A DNA stretch of 43,785 bases from Lachnospiraceae bacterium (GCA_017446045.1 JAFSRP010000050.1:1-43785); one strand, 5' to 3'; shown: positions 8,146 through 16,693, counted from the stretch's first letter. Program-made: numbers and translations. The notes: generated by a model not told the origin, from the sequence alone.

Positions 8146-9330
8146 TCAGCCCAGGAAATCCGCGGCGACCTGCGCATAGACCAGGGCACCGTTCAGCAGC
8201 GCACTCTCATCCACCTTATAATGGCAGCTGTGCTGCGGATACACGGCATCGCAATCTGCATTGCCTACGCCGACAAATGCCATAACACCCGGGATCCGCT
8301 TCTGGTACTCGGAAAAGTCCTCCGCGACCGGGGTCGGCTTCATGTGTCCGAGCAGCGCCTCGCCGCCGACCTTACGCACCGATCCTCGCACCAGCTCGGT
8401 CATTTCCTCATCGTTAACTACTGGACCCAACAGGTAAGTATATTTCATTTCTGCCTTCGCACGGTAGGCTGCTGCCGTGTTTTCGGCGACCCGGCGGATC
8501 ATATCCGCCCAGGCATCATCCACGGCGCGGGAGAAGGTACGGGTCGTACCCTCCATATATCCTTCTGCCGGAATGATATTAAAGGCGGATCCGCTCTCCA
8601 TGTGGCCGATGGTCAGTACAGAAGGCTCCTGGGTATCGATCTCGCGGCTCACGATGGACTGCAGATTCATTGCGATCGCCGCCGTCGTCAGCAGCGGATC
8701 CACGCTCTTATGCGGTTCTGCCCCGTGCCCGCTTATACCTTTTACAAAGATCTCAAACTTGGAGCCTGCCGCCATGACCGACCCCGGATCAACCGCGATC
8801 GTTCCTGCCGGAAGTGTTGCCCAGACATGGGAAGCATAGCAGGCATCCACTCCTTCGAGCACCCCGTCCGCGATCATCATGCCGGCGCCGCGCCCGATCT
8901 CCTCCGCGGGCTGGAATACGACCCGGACCGTACCGGACAGTTCCTGCCGGAGATCCTGCAGGATCCGGGCAGCTGTCAGCAGGATAGCGATATGGCAGTC
9001 ATGTCCGCAGGCGTGCATGACACCGTCATTGACGCTGGTATAGGAATATCCTGTTTCCTCCACAATGGGAAGAGCGTCCATATCCGCACGCAGCATGATC
9101 GTCCTGCCGGGTCTGCCGCCTTCGATCGTCCCCACAACACCGTTGCTGCAGGGCGTTCCGACGTGACGGCACGGGATCCCGAATGATTCCAGCTCTTCTT
9201 TGATCTTTTTTCCGGTCTCTTCTTCTTTCAGACTCAGTTCAGGATGCTGATGAAAGTACCTTCTCATTTCGATCAGGTAATCGCGGTATTTCTCACCACA
9301 CGCTTTGATCTTCTCTGTCATTCCTGACAT
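8146..9330 (-). CDS. M20D amidohydrolase (N-acyl amino acid / hippurate hydrolase-like)
   Basis: A cytosolic dinuclear metal hydrolase that removes acyl or aryl groups from N-acylated amino acids. It has 394 residues, the normal size. The N-terminal motif is RRYFHQHPELS; metal-site motifs are RADMDALP (about 81-88), HACGHD (106-111) and PAEE (141-144). The dimerisation insert is in the middle, and near the C-terminus comes the His of the CHYKVDE region. The start ATG 9330 follows GAGGTGA with good spacing; a second Met four codons in is possible. It sits 21 bases after the FAD reductase gene and is coupled to mobA. Context suggests it releases or processes the substrate of the redox enzymes, but specificity in M20D cannot be read from sequence. 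Confidence 0.88.
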   Translation of the reverse strand: MSGMTEKIKACGEKYRDYLIEMRRYFHQHPELSLKEEETGKKIKEELESFGIPCRHVGTPCSNGVVGTIEGGRPGRTIMLRADMDALPIVEETGYSYTSVNDGVMHACGHDCHIAILLTAARILQDLRQELSGTVRVVFQPAEEIGRGAGMMIADGVLEGVDACYASHVWATLPAGTIAVDPGSVMAAGSKFEIFVKGISGHGAEPHKSVDPLLTTAAIAMNLQSIVSREIDTQEPSVLTIGHMESGSAFNIIPAEGYMEGTTRTFSRAVDDAWADMIRRVAENTAAAYRAKAEMKYTYLLGPVVNDEEMTELVRGSVRKVGGEALLGHMKPTPVAEDFSEYQKRIPGVMAFVGVGNADCDAVYPQHSCHYKVDESALLNGALVYAQVAADFLG

Positions 9331-9351
9331 ATGCGTTCACCTCGGTTCTGC

Positions 9352-10641
9352 TTACAGGATCACTGCACGCCGTTCCTTACGTAGCCAGTATATCACATCC
9401 GTGATCGTCATTTCATCCAAATGTTCCGGTTTTTTTACAAGCCGGCATTTCCGGTCGCGCTCCAGTGCGTTTTTGGTGATCACATCAAAGAGAAGGTCCA
9501 CGTCGTCCAGCGTATTGATCATTTGAACACCGCAGAGCAGCCCATCTTCAAAATGCAGCCTTCGGTAGACCTTTCCCTTCCTTTCTTCCAGGACTAAACC
9601 TTTCAGCGGATCCAGCTCCGCCTCGGTCTTGCCGAATCCGACGATCGAAAGTCCGCCTTTATGTGTCAGAAAGACCGCCACCGACCCTCCCCAGGCTTTA
9701 TCCAGCCCGGCACAGTTCAAACCCGCGACGGTGCCGCCCCTCTGCGCAGGCTCCCAGAAAAGGTGCACAGCCGGCTTTCCGCTCAGTTTGTCAACAGACT
9801 CTATACAGTCTCCGCAGGCATAGATATGCGGTACATTGGTACGCATGCGGTCGTCGACCCTGACCGCTCCGAGTTCTCCCAGTTCGATCCCTGTAGTCTT
9901 CGCCAGCTCCACATCCGGACGCATACCGATACCCCAGAGAATAATGTCGCACGGAATCGTCCTGCGGGAAGTGACGACACCTTCGACTTTCGTTTCCCCG
10001 ATAACGCCTTCCACCGCTTCTCCGGCAAGTACCTCGATCCCGAACGCATTGAGATTGGCCGTCAGCTCGTCTGACATTGCTTTATCAAGCGACTTCGGGC
10101 TCAGCCAGTCCAAAGCCTCTACCATTGTCACCTTTTTGTATCCGCGTGCTTTGAGCGCCATACTGCCTTCCAGCCCGATGGCGCCCGATCCGACCACGAC
10201 GGCATTTTTACCGCCGTAGGCGATCATCGCATCGATATCTCCGACGGTCTTCATCACAAAATTACCGGGAAGATCCGTACCCTTCATCCGCCGAAGCTGA
10301 ATAGGAAGACTGCCTGTCGCAAGGATCAGATTTTCATATCTGAAAGACTTGCCGCTTTCTGTCTTCACCACGCGCTTTTTAGGGTCGATCCGGGCCACCG
10401 TATCATTCAGGTGCAGGCGGATCCCCTCCCTGTCATAGTCCTCCTTTGTACGGACCATGACCTTATCAAGCTCCAGCTCCCCGGAAAGATAGTCAGGGAG
10501 CGCCGGGGCGGAATACTCCGTCCGGTTTTCCTTCCCGATGATCAGGACAGACAGTCCGGGATCCGCCCTGCGGGCTGCGAAGGCGGCGCTCGTACCGGCG
10601 GCACCGCTGCCGATGATCAGCAGGTCCACACGTTCTGTCAT
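9352..10641 (-). CDS. FAD/NAD(P)-dependent pyridine nucleotide-disulfide family oxidoreductase
   Basis: A soluble flavoprotein that moves electrons between NAD(P)H and Fe-S proteins. It has 429 residues. The FAD site is IIGSGAAG (residues 9-16), the NAD(P) site VVGSGAIGLE near 160, and the second FAD contact YACGDC near 280, followed by a C-terminal dimerisation domain. It lacks the CxxxxC redox disulfide of lipoamide-dehydrogenase types, so it resembles the reductase parts of nitrite reductase, rubredoxin reductase or NADH oxidase. The start ATG 10641 follows AAGGAGG and overlaps the stop of the upstream ferredoxin gene by four bases (ATGA). The overlap with an Fe-S gene, downstream of a molybdoenzyme, suggests it is the NAD(P)H-facing subunit of that complex. 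Confidence 0.88.
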   Translation of the reverse strand: MTERVDLLIIGSGAAGTSAAFAARRADPGLSVLIIGKENRTEYSAPALPDYLSGELELDKVMVRTKEDYDREGIRLHLNDTVARIDPKKRVVKTESGKSFRYENLILATGSLPIQLRRMKGTDLPGNFVMKTVGDIDAMIAYGGKNAVVVGSGAIGLEGSMALKARGYKKVTMVEALDWLSPKSLDKAMSDELTANLNAFGIEVLAGEAVEGVIGETKVEGVVTSRRTIPCDIILWGIGMRPDVELAKTTGIELGELGAVRVDDRMRTNVPHIYACGDCIESVDKLSGKPAVHLFWEPAQRGGTVAGLNCAGLDKAWGGSVAVFLTHKGGLSIVGFGKTEAELDPLKGLVLEERKGKVYRRLHFEDGLLCGVQMINTLDDVDLLFDVITKNALERDRKCRLVKKPEHLDEMTITDVIYWLRKERRAVIL

Positions 10642-11294
10642 ACCTTGTCCTCCTTTCCGGTTTCTTCTTCCCGGATCCGGCGGCTCCATTTCTTAAGCTG
10701 GGCCGGGCTCACCTTCTTCCCAAGCTCCGCACCGATCGTTTCAGAGATCTTTTTCCACTGCGCGGATTCTTCCGCTTTGGTCAGTGTCACTGGCGTATGC
10801 CGCAGCACCGTTCCCGGGACGACAGGAACGCCGGGCTGGCCGAGTGCCATCCTGGCATACCTCGTACGTATCGCTTCGCTGCTCTCCTGTACATCCGCAT
10901 AACCGAGTGCTCCGGTGGGACAGACCTTCACACATACCGGGTCACCGCCGCATAAGTCACAGGTCACGAAAGCCTTCAGCTCCTCGTCCAATACAGCCGC
11001 TCCGATGGGGCACATGACGTGGCAGGCCGCGCAGCGGAAGCAGTCCTCAAAATGTCTCCGAACCACGCCGGTCTCCGGATCTTTTTCTATGATCCCCCTC
11101 ATGCATGCCGTAACGCAGACCGGCTCCTCGCAGTGCTGGCAGACGGCTGCCCTGAGCGGGATGCCGTCCCCCGCGGTCTGGATCCGTATCCTGGCTTGCC
11201 CGGGATCGATCCGGTCTTTTTTGGACAGTGAGCACACGATCTGGCACGCACCGCAGTAATTGCATCTGGTTTGATCGTATGTTAACAGTTTCAT
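10638..11294 (-). CDS. Polyferredoxin with four 4Fe-4S sites (CooF/HycB-like)
   Basis: An electron-transfer protein of about 218 residues, soluble. Four cysteine clusters are visible: CNYCGACQIVC near the N-terminus, CQHCEEPVCVTAC, CFRCAACHVMC, and CDLCGGDPVCVKVC followed by PTGAL. A charged C-terminal tail of about 90 residues is not ferredoxin-like and may dock a partner. The start ATG 11294 is preceded by GGGAGG. It lies 16 bases after the other ferredoxin gene and its stop overlaps the FAD reductase start, so the three are surely co-translated. It probably bridges the FAD reductase and the molybdoenzyme module. Confidence 0.87.
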   Translation of the reverse strand: MKLLTYDQTRCNYCGACQIVCSLSKKDRIDPGQARIRIQTAGDGIPLRAAVCQHCEEPVCVTACMRGIIEKDPETGVVRRHFEDCFRCAACHVMCPIGAAVLDEELKAFVTCDLCGGDPVCVKVCPTGALGYADVQESSEAIRTRYARMALGQPGVPVVPGTVLRHTPVTLTKAEESAQWKKISETIGAELGKKVSPAQLKKWSRRIREEETGKEDKV

Positions 11295-11310
11295 CTCCCG
11301 AACCTCCCGG

Positions 11311-11838
11311 TTAATCCAGCTTGTCAGCGTAACCGCCCATCCTGTTTGCATCCTTTGCGTAACGCTCCCTCAGGATGCGGGAGACATTCTCTACCGTATC
11401 GCAGAGGATCGCTTCTGCAGGACAGTTATGTGCGCAGGCGGGCTCCCCGCCCTCATCGATCCTGTTAAAGCACATGGTACATTTCTGCATGAGGCCGTTG
11501 GACCCGAACTGCGGAATACCGAACGGGCACGCCCAAAGACACTCGTGGCACCCGATGCACCGTTCCTGCTCCGAAAGGACGATGCCGTCCTCCCTCTTGA
11601 ACAGGGCACCCGTGGGACAAGCTCTCACACACGGAGCATCCCCGCAGTGCTGGCAGGGCATGGGAAGGAAATTCAGTCTTTCCTCGGTGCCTTCACCGGT
11701 CTCCACCTCTGTGACCATGGTAAAGCGCGGTCCCGCAGGAAGGTCGTTTTCCAGCTTGCAGACCGTCTCACAGGCACGGCATCCCATGCATCTTCTGGTA
11801 TCGATATACAGCGTGCGCTGTTGCATAAAATCCGTCAT
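11311..11838 (-). CDS. 4Fe-4S electron-transfer subunit (DmsB/NrfC-like)
   Basis: A 175-residue iron-sulfur subunit typical of DMSO-reductase-family complexes. Cluster motifs in order: CMGCRACETVC (from residue 17), CQHCGDAPCVRAC, CIGCHECLWAC and CTMC with CAHNC after an 11-residue spacer. The start codon shares one base with the stop of the molybdoenzyme gene (TAATG), and GGAGG of the preceding coding sequence acts as ribosome binding site, so the two subunits are made in fixed ratio. No Tat or Sec signal and no membrane anchor is present here or next door, placing the complex in the cytosol. Confidence 0.92.
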   Translation of the reverse strand: MTDFMQQRTLYIDTRRCMGCRACETVCKLENDLPAGPRFTMVTEVETGEGTEERLNFLPMPCQHCGDAPCVRACPTGALFKREDGIVLSEQERCIGCHECLWACPFGIPQFGSNGLMQKCTMCFNRIDEGGEPACAHNCPAEAILCDTVENVSRILRERYAKDANRMGGYADKLD

Positions 11839-14081
11839 TACTGCTCCGCCTCCTTCTTATCCTCCATCTTCCGGATCTCCACCAGTGTATTGAAATACGA
11901 TCCGGTATTGCCGTCCAGAAGCGGATTGTAATCATACAGGATCCCGTCTTCCGCAAGAATGTCACGGGGGCCTGCCGGGACCAGCTTCGTCAGCTTATTG
12001 ACGCTGCCGCCAAGCTTCACCCACATGCCGCTGGACATCTCCACGACGCCGGGCTTCAGGCGGATGCCCACCCGCGCGACGATGTTTTCCAGCTCGCCCC
12101 GGTCGTTGAAGATCCGGACTCTGTCGCCATCCGCGATCCCGCGATCCTTTGCGTCTTTCCGGCTCATGAACACTCTCGCGGGACCCTCGATCTCACGGAT
12201 CCAGGGCAGGTTATAATACTGCGAATGCGTCCGGAACGAGGGATGCTGAGAAATGATATTCAGGGGGTATTTTTCAGCCAGCTCCGGGGTGGCCGCAACG
12301 CTCTCATCCGGCTCGTAATAACGCGGAAGCGGATCGTAGTGTCCCGGATACTTCTTTCCCCGTTCTTCAAGGACGGAAGAATGGAACTCAAACTTGCCCG
12401 AAGGCGTATCGAAGCTCTGATAGGGTACTTCGGGACACCATTTCTCCGGATTTCTGGCCGGTCCGTTCGGAGAGACCATCGAGTCAAAATCACATTCCTT
12501 CCCGATCAGCATCCGGCAGTAATCCAATCCGGTGCGTTTCTTCGGGAAATACCGTCCGTAGCCGAGACGTCTTCCCAGTTCCTCGAAGATCTCGATATCC
12601 GGCACGCACTCATATGGCGGCTGGACCACGGGGACCAGGATCTGGTTATAATTATGCCAGTAGGACGGGTGGACGCCGTACTGCTCAAGGTAGTGGCAGC
12701 CCGGCAGCACCAGGTCGGCGTAGTCCGTGTCATCCGTCATGAACTGCTCGATCGTCACGAACATATCCAGTTTCTTAACGGCTTCAATCGTGTAGTCAAC
12801 ATCCGGCTGCTGGGAGATCAGGCCGCCGCGGTAGGAGATCACTCCGCGGATCGGAGGCTCTTTGGCCTCGTGGATCGCACGCGCGATCGCGGCAATATTG
12901 ATCATGCGTGCCGGCGGGATCTTCGCCCTCTTCGGAACGCTGACTGCCGCCCCGTCCGCAAATCCTGTGATCCCGGGGAAGGCCATGCCGGAAATACAGT
13001 CGTAGTTGGCAGACTTCTTACCGAAACTGCCGCAGACGGCCGCGAGACATGCCAGTGCCTGCTGCACCTGATGTCCGTTGGAATAGCGCTGCTGCCCGTA
13101 TCCTGTCTCGAACATGGTCTCGGTCTTCGCCAGCAGCTCTGCCGTCTCGATCAGCTGCGCCTTCGGGATCGTAGTCACTTCCTCCGTATACTCCGGCGTC
13201 CACGGCTCCACGAGTTCACGAAGCTCCTCGATGCCTACCGTCTTCTCCGCAATGAACTCCTTATCTTCCAGTCCCTGCTTCAGGATCCAGTGGATCATGC
13301 CGAGCGCCATGGCGCCGTCCGTTCCGGGACGGGGACGCAGATGGATGTCCGCCTTTCCGGCCACGCCGGTGGCATAGGGATCGACCACTACGATCTTTGC
13401 GCCTCTTTCCTTTGCCTTATACAGGAACGGGAAGATGTGCGGATTGGTCGCGGTACAGTTGCGTCCTACCAGGAACAGGGTCTCACAGTTTTCCGCCCAG
13501 TACTCCGGGTCCATGGTAAACTGGCTTCCCACGGTGCCTACAGACCCCGCAACACCGGAAAGCAGGCAGAAGCTGCCCACCAGTTTCGACGCGCCCATCA
13601 GGTTCCAGAGCCTTCCCGCCACAGACTTTGCCATGTGTTCCCGGTTTCCGGAGTAACAGTACTCGATGATCGCTTCCGGACCGTATTCGGCCTGGATAGA
13701 TCGGATCTTATCCACCATCCAGTCCAAAGCCTCGTCCCAGGTGATCCTTTTGAACTTGCCCTCTCCGCGCTTTCCTGTGCGAAGCAATGGGTACTTGACG
13801 CGGTCAGGGCTGTTGATCTTCTGGACATTGGCAAAACCCTTCAGGCAAAGATGACCCCTGGTGATCGGATGCTCCGGGTCACCTTCGATCTTGATCACCT
13901 TTTCATCTTTGACATATACCAGCTCGCCGCAGGTATCATAACAGTTGTGGGGACAGCAGGTCTTGACGACCCGGTCCGCGATCACCTTTTTTCCGCCGAT
14001 CCAGACCGGGACATTTTTCTTCCAGGCATACTTGTCCAGGTTCTCATGCTTTCTCCATGGTATCGGATTGTAGGTCTCCAT
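11838..14081 (-). CDS. Molybdopterin oxidoreductase, DMSO-reductase family, cytosolic catalytic subunit
   Basis: A 747-residue Mo/W-bis-MGD enzyme. The N-terminal 4Fe-4S ligands are C43, C47, C51 and C79. The Molybdopterin domain follows to about residue 530, and the molydop_binding domain is near 610-730, with RTHSQYYN and the VRIFNDRGE region. The Mo ligand should lie around SFCLLSGVAG: Cys172 fits the formate-dehydrogenase/nitrate-reductase pattern, but Ser175 cannot be excluded. There is no twin-arginine signal, so it works in the cytosol. The start ATG 14081 is 41 bases after the lipoamide dehydrogenase gene. It is followed by two ferredoxins and a flavin reductase, giving a plausible NAD(P)H-to-Mo chain. 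The substrate is unknown: formate, oxyanion, aromatic or N-oxide chemistry are all possible, and I see no basis to choose. Confidence 0.9.
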   Translation of the reverse strand: METYNPIPWRKHENLDKYAWKKNVPVWIGGKKVIADRVVKTCCPHNCYDTCGELVYVKDEKVIKIEGDPEHPITRGHLCLKGFANVQKINSPDRVKYPLLRTGKRGEGKFKRITWDEALDWMVDKIRSIQAEYGPEAIIEYCYSGNREHMAKSVAGRLWNLMGASKLVGSFCLLSGVAGSVGTVGSQFTMDPEYWAENCETLFLVGRNCTATNPHIFPFLYKAKERGAKIVVVDPYATGVAGKADIHLRPRPGTDGAMALGMIHWILKQGLEDKEFIAEKTVGIEELRELVEPWTPEYTEEVTTIPKAQLIETAELLAKTETMFETGYGQQRYSNGHQVQQALACLAAVCGSFGKKSANYDCISGMAFPGITGFADGAAVSVPKRAKIPPARMINIAAIARAIHEAKEPPIRGVISYRGGLISQQPDVDYTIEAVKKLDMFVTIEQFMTDDTDYADLVLPGCHYLEQYGVHPSYWHNYNQILVPVVQPPYECVPDIEIFEELGRRLGYGRYFPKKRTGLDYCRMLIGKECDFDSMVSPNGPARNPEKWCPEVPYQSFDTPSGKFEFHSSVLEERGKKYPGHYDPLPRYYEPDESVAATPELAEKYPLNIISQHPSFRTHSQYYNLPWIREIEGPARVFMSRKDAKDRGIADGDRVRIFNDRGELENIVARVGIRLKPGVVEMSSGMWVKLGGSVNKLTKLVPAGPRDILAEDGILYDYNPLLDGNTGSYFNTLVEIRKMEDKKEAEQ

Positions 14082-14122
14082 GCTGCTTGTTCAACCTTTC
14101 TGCTTTATTAAAAACGGGTCAC

Positions 14123-16027
14123 TTATTTATAATGGATCGCGCGCTTTTCCACCGCAAGGGCGGCTTCCTTCATGGCTTCCGCCACAGTGGGGTGCGCGTG
14201 GATCGTGTGGATCAGATCGCTTACCGTAGCACCCATCTGCATGGCCATAGCTGCTTCGGCGATCAGGTCTGTCACTCTCGGCCCGAGGATATGGACGCCC
14301 AGGATCCGGCCGTTCTCCTTATCCGCCAGGATCTTGATCCATCCGTCGGTCTCTTCCATGATCAGCGACTTGCCGTTGGCTTTCAGAGGGAACCTGCCCG
14401 TTCGGTACTTCGATTCCTCTGCCTTCAGCTGCTCCTCGTTAAGTCCGACACAGGCGAACTCGGGCAGCATGTAAACGCAGGACGGGCAGACCCGTTCGTC
14501 ATAGACCGCGTCCTGTCCCATGGCATTCTCCGCCGCGACCTCTCCCATGACGGAAGCGGTATGGGCCAGCATGATCCTGCCGACACAGTCACCGATGGCG
14601 TATACATCCGGGATATTCGTTTCCATCTTATCATTGACGACGATGTGCCCGCGCTCTGTAACAATCCCTGCCGCTTCAACGGCAAGTGTGTCCAGAATAC
14701 TCTTTCTTCCGACGGCGACCAGCACCTTATCCGCTGTAAAGACCTTCTCTGTTCCGTCTTTCAGCAGTGTCACGACTTCGGTGCCGGCGCTGCTCTTCCG
14801 GAACTCCGTCACCTTCGTCTCCAGGTAAAACTCGATACCGCGCGCGGTCATCAGATCCTGGGCGATCTTCGTCAGCTCGAGATCCATGACAGGCATCAGA
14901 CGGTCCATCATCTCCACGATCGTAATCTTCGTGCCCATCGCCGCGTAAGCGCAGGCCAGCTCGATGCCGATCACGCCGCCGCCGATGATGATCATCGAAG
15001 ACGGAAGACTCTCCAGCATCAGGGCTCCGGTAGAGTCGATGCAGCCCTCATTATCTTTCAATCCGGGAATCGGGGGTATCACCGGCCCGGAGCCGGTCGC
15101 GATAATGATCTTATCCGGCTCGAGCGTCGTATCTTTGCCATCCATCTGTACAGCAAGCTTTTTCTGACCGGCAAACTTCGCCGTTCCTTTGATCACCGTC
15201 ACACCATTGGCGGTCAGAAGTCCCTCCACACCTGCGATCAGCTTGTCGGAAACGCCCTGCCGGTAGGCTTGTACAGCTTTCCAGTCGAGACGTACGTTAT
15301 CCGCAAGTACACCCGACGCCGCGCTATTAAGTGCGGTTTGATAATTCTCTGCGCTGTGCAGCAATGCTTTCGTAGGAATACATCCGGCGTTAAGGCACGT
15401 GCCCCCGATGCGCCCCTTTTCGATCAGTGTGACGTCCGCTCCCAGCTGAGCAGCCCGGATGGCAGCCACATAGCCGCCCGGACCGCCGCCGATCACAGCG
15501 ACTTTGGTCCTGGGTGCCTCCGGTCCGATCATGGTCCCGTCCGCGGTGATCCTCGCCACAACGCTTCCCTTCGCCGCAGCAGTGCCTGTCTCTGCGAGGA
15601 TCTCCTGCAGCGTACCACCATATGGGCTGGAGATATCCGTACTTAACTTTCCGGCTTCAGCTGAAACGATCGGTTCACCGGGCCGTACATCGTCTCCCGG
15701 TTCTTTATACCATTCTTTGATTATAGCAGACTTTCCGCTGATCCGGTCCAGAATCACATCGACCATGGTCCCCGCCGCAACGGGAACAGGACCGTCCGGC
15801 TTTTCCTCTGCGTCGATCCTGCAGATCAGCGCTCCGCCGGGCACAGCATCCCCCGGCTGTACCAGAAGCTCTGTCACAACACCATCAAACTTACTTGTAA
15901 CGGTGCGTTTCATGGTGCCGAGCTTCACCATGCAAAGTACGGAACCACTTTCCACACGGTCTCCCGCCGCAACTTTCCATTCCAGAAATACAGTGTCCAG
16001 TTTTGCGGCCTTGATCTCCTGAATCAT
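14123..16027 (-). CDS. lpdA: Dihydrolipoamide dehydrogenase with two N-terminal lipoyl/biotinyl-type domains
   Basis: A 634-residue fusion. Domain 1 (about 1-72) is a biotinyl/lipoyl fold with a non-standard hairpin (KLGTMKRT, Lys40). Domain 2 (about 83-162) has a canonical lipoyl hairpin, EAGKLSTDI, with Lys127 as modification site. From about residue 175 comes E3: FAD motif VIGGGPGGY, redox disulfide Cys211/Cys216 (GGTCLNAGCIPTK), NAD motif IIGGGVIGIE, YAIGDC, and the C-terminal catalytic dyad His612/Glu617 (HAHPTVAEA). E3 usually reoxidises lipoamide in 2-oxoacid complexes, but no E1 or E2 genes are near. It follows an AhpD-like gene, so the lipoyl arm may pass electrons to AhpD. The start ATG 16027 follows GGAGGAAAG. 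Confidence 0.92.
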   Translation of the reverse strand: MIQEIKAAKLDTVFLEWKVAAGDRVESGSVLCMVKLGTMKRTVTSKFDGVVTELLVQPGDAVPGGALICRIDAEEKPDGPVPVAAGTMVDVILDRISGKSAIIKEWYKEPGDDVRPGEPIVSAEAGKLSTDISSPYGGTLQEILAETGTAAAKGSVVARITADGTMIGPEAPRTKVAVIGGGPGGYVAAIRAAQLGADVTLIEKGRIGGTCLNAGCIPTKALLHSAENYQTALNSAASGVLADNVRLDWKAVQAYRQGVSDKLIAGVEGLLTANGVTVIKGTAKFAGQKKLAVQMDGKDTTLEPDKIIIATGSGPVIPPIPGLKDNEGCIDSTGALMLESLPSSMIIIGGGVIGIELACAYAAMGTKITIVEMMDRLMPVMDLELTKIAQDLMTARGIEFYLETKVTEFRKSSAGTEVVTLLKDGTEKVFTADKVLVAVGRKSILDTLAVEAAGIVTERGHIVVNDKMETNIPDVYAIGDCVGRIMLAHTASVMGEVAAENAMGQDAVYDERVCPSCVYMLPEFACVGLNEEQLKAEESKYRTGRFPLKANGKSLIMEETDGWIKILADKENGRILGVHILGPRVTDLIAEAAMAMQMGATVSDLIHTIHAHPTVAEAMKEAALAVEKRAIHYK

Positions 16028-16049
16028 ACTTTCCTCCTGCTGATAAGAT

Positions 16050-16089
16050 GCCCGGAATACGGAGCCGCCTCGCGGTTCCGTTTCCGGGC
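16050..16089. repeat. Strong hairpin between the ahpD-like gene and lpdA
   Basis: GCCCGGAA at one end pairs with TTCCGGGC at the other, continued by ACGGA/TCCGT and an inner CCGC/GCGG, with minor mismatches. There is no U-tract on either side, so it is probably not a full terminator. It may be a processing or partial attenuation point setting the ratio of the first gene to the rest. Confidence 0.6.
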
Positions 16090-16123
16090 GTATTCGGTCA
16101 GTCTGTACTATGATGATTTACGA

Positions 16124-16477
16124 TCAGTCAAAATCGTGTTCAAACTCATCGAGTGCCGCGTTCAGTACAGAAGCGCTGTACGCTACGCTCGGTCCGCCGC
16201 CGAATGTGATCGCAACTTCCGCAGCCGCAAGGATCTCCGCGCGGCTTGCGCCTGCCTGATATGCGCCGCGCGTATGTACGCAGATGCAGTACTGGCAACG
16301 GTTGTAGATACCGATCGCTACACAGATCAGCTCCTTGGTCTTGTCATCGATCACGCCGCTGCCGCTTCCGGCAAAACCATCGATATCGACGAATTTTCCT
16401 ATAAAATCACCGTTGGTCTCGGAAAGTTTGCCTACACCATTGACAAAATCGTTGAAAATCTCTCTTGCGTTGATCAT
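16124..16477 (-). CDS. AhpD-like alkylhydroperoxidase (carboxymuconolactone decarboxylase family)
   Basis: A small (117 aa) cytosolic all-helical protein. It has the complete AhpD peroxidase motif E-X11-C-X2-C-X3-H: Glu49, Cys61, Cys64 and His68. This is the redox signature rather than a lactone-decarboxylase one. In Mycobacterium, AhpD is reduced by a lipoylated protein and dihydrolipoamide dehydrogenase; here the next gene encodes a dehydrogenase carrying lipoyl domains, which supports the same chemistry. The start ATG 16477 follows AAGGAGG; an extension to 16531 has no such site. It is the first gene of the array and is divergent from the LysR gene. The length is shorter than classical AhpD (about 175). 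Confidence 0.88.
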   Translation of the reverse strand: MINAREIFNDFVNGVGKLSETNGDFIGKFVDIDGFAGSGSGVIDDKTKELICVAIGIYNRCQYCICVHTRGAYQAGASRAEILAAAEVAITFGGGPSVAYSASVLNAALDEFEHDFD

Positions 16478-16541
16478 GATCGCTTTCCTCCTTCGAAAAT
16501 ACACATGCATCGATTTGTTCAACATGTTCAAAAATCTACAA

Positions 16542-16574
16542 ATACATTATAGTATGTATGGGTAATTATGACCA
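16542..16574 (-). promoter_or_regulatory. Promoter of the redox array, with overlapping 18-bp dyad
   Basis: Minus strand: -35 TGGTCA (16574-16569), 17-base spacer, perfect -10 TATAAT (16551-16546). The dyad ATACAT-N6-ATGTAT (16542-16559) covers the -10 box. It lies about 70 bases before the first gene and faces a LysR gene, so a LysR-type or other dimeric regulator binding here is plausible. Confidence 0.6.
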
Positions 16575-16693
16575 TTTCAGATTCTTCCACTTCAGCCATG
16601 CACAGAAGGAATATCATATGGTGTTTTCCCGGGCTTCACAGCATGTTTTTATCAGATTTCCCCGGATCTGGCCGCTGTCCGGCTCCAAAAAGG

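Noticed and set aside
11838-14081. Acetylene hydratase or a catechol dehydroxylase
   Set aside because: The same superfamily, but length, Fe-S spacing and partner subunits do not single out either, so no substrate is assigned.
12225-14111. A 628-codon open frame opposite the molybdoenzyme gene
   Set aside because: It mirrors a GC-rich coding region, has no domain or ribosome binding site, and the opposite strand encodes a clear family protein. The same holds for long frames opposite lpdA (14057-15646), the amidohydrolase (7741-9186) and the M20 peptidase (19370-20665).
14123-16027. Part of a pyruvate or acetoin dehydrogenase operon
   Set aside because: No E1 or E2 genes in either direction; neighbours are a peroxidase and a molybdoenzyme.
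16478-16560. Molybdenum cofactor riboswitch before the redox array
   Set aside because: The leader is short and AT-rich and lacks the multi-stem GC-rich structure of that class.
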